Shown: in pieces, positions 54,701 to 63,700 of the stretch
Layout: each line of letters begins with the position of its first letter
How positions within the stretch are numbered: position 1 is the first letter of the stretch
The notes under the pieces: generated by a model
The model's database searches: none
Told to the model about the DNA's origin: nothing
The model's input: the letters and a program-made list of their open reading frames with translations, nothing else
From: Henricia sp. BOLD:AAB3569
Lineage: Eukaryota > Echinodermata > Asteroidea > Spinulosida > Echinasteridae
DNA: 64,000 bases
Assembly (NCBI GenBank): GCA_037783545.1
Contig: JBBELK010000992.1
Location: forward strand, 1,054,001-1,118,000
Direction of reading: 5' to 3'
Program-made: the position numbers and the translations under genes

Positions 54701-57700
54701 TTGCGCCATGGCTGTTGTATCGAGAAAGACAAAAACGCATTTCTTCAGCCTAAAAATCGCGATCAACTAAAAGCACTTTCGTTTTTACAAGCCGAGTGCA
54801 TGCTCAATAATTTAAACGTATCACAACGCTCGCGTGCGGCATCTTCGAATGAAAATACGCTGGCGAGTATTTTTACGCGTGTTCATCTGCGTCTATTGGC
54901 GCGCGCGTGACTGTTGCCCACCACACATTCCCGGATGTTCTACGTCATCGAAAGCAATCAATACACTAAGAAAAATGTAATTCAAATATATGGTTCAATA
55001 ATGAAAGAAATTATATTCCGACAGAAAGACCGAGGAGGCTGAGAGACATAGTCAAATATATATGTTTTGGTCCTTGGGGTGCACGGGTTGTGCACAAGTC
55101 TATGAAGAAGTTAGAGGATTTGGTCCTTGTGGGGTTTGGTCCTTGGGTGGTTCGGGTCCTTGGGGGGTTCTCGACAGTCCTTAGTTTTCGCACCAAAAAC
55201 ACTAAATTATTTAAGGAAAATTCAAGATTTTCTGTTCACATATCAAAACTGGGGGTCTCTAGTAACCGCTAAACGTGAGGGTTTAAACAAAATAGGTAAA
55301 TAAAGTCGAAAAACCATTGTTTTTAGTGTCTAAAGGTGGTCAATTCCAAAACCCCACAAGGACCTGGAAGATGTAGAGAGATGCAACATATTTTATCAGT
55401 CAGTGACATTTTGGAACACCTCTAGTGCCAAGGCTCACTGCACCAGCCTCTGTATGAGCCGCTAAGGCAGTGTGCGCCACTCTGCCTGAAGTCCCTCCCA
55501 AGCTCCTGCATTTCTAGGGCCGTTTTGGAGAGGTGCAGCTCTAGAAGTCAGCTCAGAAAATGGGTTTTCTGAGAGTCCTTAATTACAGGATTGTCCCAGA
55601 AACAGAAAATACCACAATTCATTACTGTGGGAATCACTTGGTTGAAACATGTTCTCTTGGACGTCGATAAATTCACTGAGGCTGAACAGTCTTGAAAGCA
55701 ATTTCAAGACTTGGTCGATCAGTGTCTTGTTATCTAATCTGATGCCCTTTGTTGTTAGAAGAGTAAGCTTATGCCCACTGACACCGATCTTGACCCAACA
55801 TACCATATTGGCAGATAAAACTCTTCTTGGCAGCACAGCTGGCATCATTCCAGAGATAATCCTCACTGCGTCTGCACAGAGGGAATTATCAAAAAATATA
55901 GATTTATTCGTTTGAGCCCCGTTGAATTAGAATAAATCTGCTTTATCCTTGTTATGTAAGAGCAACGGTTCAGTGCTCTAGGGGGTTGATAAATAAGGGG
56001 TGTTCACGGGTGTTGGGCATTCTCAAGTTGCTTGCATACTGCAGCGCACATCGCTAAAATTTTGTGTTTTTCGGAATTGTATCAGTTGCATTGCTGGCCT
56101 GAAAGCCGTTGGTTTGCATAGGTCAGGCGTACGTTTCCACTTTTCCCAATGGGTTTTTGTGGTTTTTCGTATCTGGCAACCAACACAGCAACTGTTAAAA
56201 TGTGCACATTTTTAGCAGTCTGATCACACTCGGCGATGACCTTCGGTTTGTTTAGGGGTTTTGCTTAACAGACAATTTTACTTTGCATCGTAACAATCAT
56301 CAAGTGTTGTCGTAATTTACGATTGTCGCTTTTAGACAACTTTTTGATCAGAGTGACTGGATTGTACATGATAAGACATGTGAGGTAGCTGAATAAACCA
56401 GGTCACAGCTGCAAGCCGTGATCTTCCCAATAATTATTATTGGTGTGATCGTTGATTGTGTTAAAAGGATAAGTGGATTAATTAACTCTTCGTATTAAGT
56501 CTGTTTTTCCACTGGACTTTCTATTCCACTGCCTCACCTAAAGTTACCATGGCCTGTGGGAATAATCCTCAGGTTTTCCTAAAGGTGGGTTCAAACTGCA
56601 TTTTTTTGTTTTTTCGCCTGTCAGACGTACGTAAAATTGACGTATGTCATCTCCGGTCCGTCAGTTTTTGTTCCATTGATGCGTTTTCAATGTGAACCGT
56701 CTCAAATCTTCTCAATTTACGTACATCGAGGAGAAAAATCACGTATCCAAACATTCTGTATGTCAAATTGACAGATGACGGAAGAGTTGATCTGATGTCT
56801 ACTCGTTTGTCGAATTTTCGTCTGTTGGGTCTGTTATACGTACAACAGCGCTATCAAAATACATCTAACCACACAAGATTTTCCAAAGCGGTTCGTTGGA
56901 AAAAAATCCTGTGGTGGATATATTCTTTGTTTTTCAATGTGTGGCTGAATGTGTGGCTTAATCGTTAAAGGGCCCCTTATTTAGGATTTTTATCAATGAA
57001 ATCTATGCTTTAAAACCACTCTACTCAGTTAAAGTCATAAAAATCCTATTTGGAGCTTGCTTTGGGGGTTAAAACAAAGGTTTTTAGTTTTTATGCTAAT
57101 GAAAATATGCATATTCATGACCAAGGTCACTATGTCACAAGAGGCAAACACAGGAAAATTACATTCAACTGTGCACAAAAGATTACACTTTTTTCTCAAT
57201 TTTCGTGAAACTTTTGTAATCCATGGCTGTTTGAGTTTGTTTTACATGTTGCCTGCTGTAAGCCATGACAAAACTGGGGGTAGAAACTGCAGCAATTTGC
57301 CACAAGTCCAACTTGAAGTCTTATGTTTTTTCTTAACTTTTCCCTTCTGTCTTCCTTATGTGATGCACTCAAAACAGCGCCCTCTGTCTGTGATTTATTG
57401 CAATGAAATCTTCAAAGTTGAAAAAGGCCACCTTTTATTGATTTTACATCCAAACGAACAATAGTTTGTCTTGCTGAACAAGTAATCCGTCATTATGAAG
57501 CAAAGCTTAGGCACAAAGTTGTTTAGCATGTCACAGGCCCTTTAAGCTAGCTTTGCTCATGTGAGCTGAATCAACGGATGAAACAGCACGGTGCATGAAT
57601 TTCCCGTGCCTTTTGTTCAGTTCCGCATGCAGTCGGATGCGTCTAGTGTGAACCGCTGGTGAAAACGTACGAAACGGACAGTGTCTGGAACAAATTCAAT

Positions 57701-60700
57701 GCGTCCGTTTTGACATGTGGCTATGCGATGGACGGACACAAAACGGATATAACGGAAGTATAACATAAGAAAAAAAATCAAGTGGAAACCTAGCCTTAGA
57801 ACCCAAGATCTTGATAAAATCTTGGGAAGCCAAATCTTAAGAATCTTAAAAAATAGAGTATTAAACTTGACTTAATGGGAAAGGATTATCGGCAAATTTA
57901 AAAAACATTACTGCCTACATGTACAAACAATGATTGTAAGAACTCTGGATGCCGCAATAGGGCGACATTTCGGGAAGACTCTCCCCGGGGACCACCGAAA
58001 TTTCGGCAAGAGTCACTCAAAATGACACCTTATTTTTCTACCCGAAGCTTCCAAAAATGGTTACAGACCTAAGAGAGACGGTTCTAGACCTAATAAAAAT
58101 GGTTCTCGATTTAAAAAAAATGTTTTTTGACCTAAACAAATGTTTTTTTAAAAACTATATATTAGGGCGACACCAAAATGTCGCCTTATTGAGAGTGTCG
58201 CCCTAATATAGCTTTTTTACACACAAATTGTCGCCCTATCCTAGCATCCATAGTTTTTGCTCTGTTGCTATATGGGTCATTCTATAAATTTGGGGTCCAA
58301 CGTGTGACATTTTCTTGTCCCTGTTACACCTGACATATTGCCATTTGCCGTACAAGTATTATTAAAAATGCCTTCAAACCATATTTTTATGAATTGTACT
58401 TTATGTAATCACTCTTTAAAATAGAAGGCATTTAAAGAATATGTCCTGAATTTACAAACGACAACATTTTACAAGATGTCAGACGTAACACGGGACAGAA
58501 AAACTGGACCCCAAATTTATAGAATGACCCATATACATAACAAATCTTGATTAGGGCAATTCTATAAATTCAGATTTGCATTTCAGAGACTGAGGGCTTG
58601 TAATGCTTCACATATTCAAGTTGTTTGATTTTAAACACATGTTCTTCAATCATCATTGATGGAAGTGTAATTCCTGAAAAACATATTGTAATGACATTCT
58701 CAATAAGCAAGGTATGTTAAAAAAAACCTCGGTTTCACAAATCGGAGCTTTTTTTTTACCCGTTATGCTTGTTGAGAATGGGATCACAATGAGATTTTCA
58801 GGAATCACACTTCAATCAACGATGCTTAAAGAACATGTGTTTAAAATCAAACAACTTGAATATGTAAAGCATTACAAGCCCTCACAGTCTCCGAAATGCA
58901 AATCTGAATTTAAGGAATTGCCCATTTATAGCAATTTAGCGAAAATTTGAGTTGATATTTTTATGTCCATCACTACACTTGAATGATTTGAAATAAGATA
59001 TTGCCACTCACTGTAAGAAAGCACAGTTCTTGGTCTTATCTTGGACTGGTTTCTGACCACCGATCCAATTGACATAGTCCAATGAGGTACTATCACTGTA
59101 CATCCAGGTGCCTTCCTCATCCTTGTCTGTAATGCCGACCCACCAGTCAGCTAAAAGCAAAACACAAAGATTATAGCAACCGGATAATTGCAATGTTAGA
59201 ACAATTACATGTAGTACAATTCAAGTATCTGCCCAATGGTACTCTAGCTGAAAGTGTTGTTCAATCTGTTGTGATCCATGATGATGACACCTCGAGTGCA
59301 AAGGTGTGCTGTCATCTCAAGATACAGTCGTGGCCATACATTTAAGACCACCTTTGAGAAAAGTACATTTCTTCTGAATTCAGTGATTGTATCATCATCA
59401 ATGCATAGTTCCGACCTGTCAATGAAGCCGAACCCACCGACCAATCACAACAGAGCTAGCAGACATTGCCCACATAGGTCAAAGTGCATTGCCTCGCAAC
59501 AACATACAGTTTGTACAGTGTTGTATGCGGTGATCCGGGTGAATTTTTGGTTTCAAGGCCGGACGATTCGCTGTTCAAAGGTAAGAAAGCATGTATTTCA
59601 CGATGATATGACATCCCTGTATTACTGGCCCTTTACTCAGTGTGTTCTAAGATAACTGTTGACCCTGAAACATGAATACCTTTGAGTTTTCTCCAATGAA
59701 TCTGTGTTTTCCGTTAAAATAAGTCCCATTGGTTTGTGCAGTGTGTGTGGACATTTTGAGGGATAGCGTGTGAGGCATAGCAACAATATCCAAGGGGGCG
59801 GAGTTAACTGGGCAAACTCGGAACTATGCATTATAATTGCATCAGATTGTGTCATCCTTACATGCAATGTTGCTATCATCCTTACACCTTTGTTGCTATG
59901 TGGTGCACGCAGCAGGTGTGACGTACAAAATCAACACCATGTTCACCGCAGGGGAGAATGGCATAAAGCAACCAGACTGTTGACTGCTAGGCATTGACGT
60001 GCACCACGTAGCAACAGCACAGTATGTGACTTTCTAAACTGCACCTCCATTTGAAAGTGAAGAATTCGGGGCACCAGCCATTATGCAAATGTTAAAGGCC
60101 CTGGGTATCATTTGCAAGATAGAACTTTTTACAGATTTGTGGAATAAGAGTAACATATCTAAGGAAGAATGTTGGTAAACTAGCCTGGAGAAATTTCAGC
60201 TACATAGATGCATCAATACTTCTGAAAACCTTGAAAATCTATATATGGATTTTGTGTACAAGTGAATGGTAAAAAAGTCCCGTGCACAGGACCTTTTTGG
60301 AAAAACCACCTTCGGTTGTCAATTTCCGGCATGAAATACCATTTTGGACGGAAATAAATTCATGTGGTGTTTGTTACCATTGCTATCAACACTTTGAGTA
60401 AGGTTTTTCTTGTCAACTCATGAAAAACAAAATTGGGTCATTGCAAATGATACAATGGGCCTTTAAATTTAAGGTTAATGCATAGTTCCGAGATTGCCCA
60501 GTTAACCCCGCCCCTTAGATATTGTTGCTATGTGCTCACAAGCCATCGCCAAACAATGGCGACACAACGTACAAAGCAACGGGACTCGGCATGGAAAGCA
60601 CAGATTCATTGGAGAAAACTCAAAGGTATTTATGTTTTAGGGTCGACAGTTACCGTAGCACACACTGAGCGAAGGGCTAGTAATGCAGGGATGACATATA

Positions 60701-63700
60701 TTCATAGAAATGCGCTTTCCTACCTTTGAACAGCGAATCGCCCGACAATGAAACCAAAATTCACCCGGTCACTGGCGCATACAAAATCGCGTGATTGTGT
60801 GATGATTGCATCACTTTGACCTTTGTGGGCGCCGTCTGCTAGCTCTGTTCTGATTGGTCGGCCGGTTCGGCTTGATTGACAGGTCGGAATAAACATTGTC
60901 TAAAAATAAAAGACCAGTCCTCCAATCTGACCACTGGTATTAATTGTCTAACCTTCATACTTGCTACCAGCAATGCTTTTCTCAATCATGTCTTGGATGT
61001 TATCGTTGGTGATTTTCACCAAGTGGCCATTTCCTTTACTGCAGTAATTCTGTGCCTCTTCCCATGATGCACCAGTCATCCATAGGAGGTAGTAGAGTGT
61101 TGAACGACGTTTGATTTGGGGCTGTATTCTCTCTGCAAAGAAAAGGAAAAAACATTAAAAACTCAAACATGACAATTGAGACAATCATCCACAAAGGGGC
61201 TGAAAAGTCGACCCCGATTCATTTTTTTTTAAAGACATGACACAGAAGCCACCAGGTTTCCAAAAAACTACAATCATCAAATTTCACACAAACAATGCTT
61301 AAATCATAACATCAAAATATTTTGGTCTGAACGAGTGCGGTATATTCTCATATCACCCGAAAAGACATGCAATATTATTATTGTTATATAAAATGAAGCT
61401 TTGTTTTGAAAGATTTATGCGAGATTTTTGTCTGTTTGGTGTCGAAAACTTCAGTTTACAACTGCATGTGTTTTTGTTATTGTTGTATAGTATTTTTTGT
61501 TACTGTACTCTTGCGTGCGTAGCACACCCGCGCAATCCATTCACTCGATGCACGATGCGCGTGTACGTGTCTGTTGGGTGCGCCAAGCGTGCATGCACAT
61601 CAGATTGGGGCTCTGTGCTGCACAGTATCAGAAACGCACAGTATCCGCAGAAGCTTCATTTCTTGTATAGCGCTTTATAAAGCACCGTTGCCATTATTAC
61701 TGCTGCCATCAGTAAATAAGCAGAATTATTATGCTGCAACAATAACAAAAACCATGGCACATAACCTACCTGTACATGTATCAGTACTTTGTAAAATTCC
61801 CCCTAAACAGCTCCCCAATTATCACATGGGTTGACGAAGCAATTGGAATTAAGTAATTTACCAAGAGCAGGGGCGGATCTGGCTTTTGGTCAAGGGTGGG
61901 GATGTGGCTCCTACTGTGTGTCGTAAACATGCCCTGCTAGGGGGGTCTGGACAATTTTGAAATTTACGTTTTTTCTCCTGCAATCTAAGGCACTTTAGGG
62001 GCTTTTTTAAGGTTTCAGGAGAGGGATTTTTAATGCAATATTTTATATATTTCTTCATTAAACATTAGTTCGCCGCTCAAGGGAGGGGTTGCAACCCCCT
62101 TAAGACACCCACCCCCCCAGATCCACCACTGAGAGAGACACAAACACGTTGACCATAGAGGGGCTTGAACTCACAATGTTCCAATTGTGAGCCCCGCTGC
62201 ACACTCTCACTAGACCACACATGCTTCTACGTTATTTGGAAATTTCACAGGAATTTCTTTATAAAAAGAATGTTAACTTTAAAATGTTTTTATGGAAAGA
62301 CCTATATGATAATTATGACTCACTCTGTTTGTAGTAGCCCCACAGTTGCAATCTGATTGCGGCAAAGGTTTGCCAGGATGTTGGCATGAACTTCAACTGG
62401 CTAACGGTGATGTCCTCGAGGAAGTTAAAACTCGTCTTCTGCTTGGAGTTCTTGACTACAGGATCGAAGGCCAACACCTAACAAGACAGGTCATGAGAAA
62501 CACATATAGAAAGAGCGAAACTGTTCTGAAATAACATGAAGATTCGAATGTCAAGAACAAGGGGCACAAATATCGGGATATAAAAACAACAAACAAACAA
62601 AAACACAAATTGTACTCTGACTGACAGATTGAGGCGGCTGAGAGATACAACACATTTGTATGGCCACGATCTGGGCTGCTTTCGAGCGCGGCACCAGGGA
62701 TCCCTGGTGCTCGCCCGAAAGCACGTTGGTGCACCAGATGGTGGCACCAACTGCTCTCGACCTCAGAGTCGTCGGGACAACTGGGAGACATGCGCAGTTG
62801 CGCGTACTCACGCATGACTCAGCAAAAATGGCTGGCGCGTCGTAGAATAATTCTGGAAATTTGGGTTGATATTTTTAATGTTCAAGCTTCCACATCGAAA
62901 CCAAACATTGTAAATATTTTCATGATTTATTTTCATCAGATATGTGATTTATTTAGTGGAAAACCAAGATTTTATTAGCGGGGATGTATATATATTTCTA
63001 ATGACCGTGGTGCACCAGGGATCCCGATAACGCTTTTAAGCACGATTGTGTGTACGCATTTGTGTGACGTAACGTTCCCAACGCCTGGGAGCACCAGGGA
63101 CGAGCGCTCGAAAGCAGCCCATATGATGGCCACGATCAGATGATGGCGACGCTCGAGGCATAAGAAGTATGATCGCGCCCGGCAAATGATGTTTACGATT
63201 TTCTACCTTATAAGTACGTGTATGAAAATTAAAACGTAGTGTAAAATAAAAAAAATATGTTTTGGTGTTGGAATGCATGCTTTGTTTTACTGTTGACCAT
63301 TGGGTGGTTGGAGATCAATGAATTCCAATGCGTTTTTTCATCTTCGCGTAAGTCGGATTTTCGCTTAAGTTGGATAAAATCACTCGCTCCCGTTGAATCC
63401 GACTTATCCAAGGTTTACTGTATTTACCATTATGTGATAAACTTACATCTGTGCCACTCGCCAATCTGTAATTCCCCCACGTTTTGTCCTTGGAATTCTC
63501 TTTGATCCGTAGTCGGAATTCCTTGACCCAGCCTTCGCCACGTCCTTTGACCTTAGCCCCACGGGCCTGGAGGGAGGTCAATACCACCTGTTGGTCAAAC
63601 GTCACCATGAGGAAGGGGCTTTGGTCCTTGGAGTCCGGGATCCAAAGGTTACGACCGGACGTTGCAGGATTGTAGTTCCTGTAAAAGCTGGATGGCTTGA

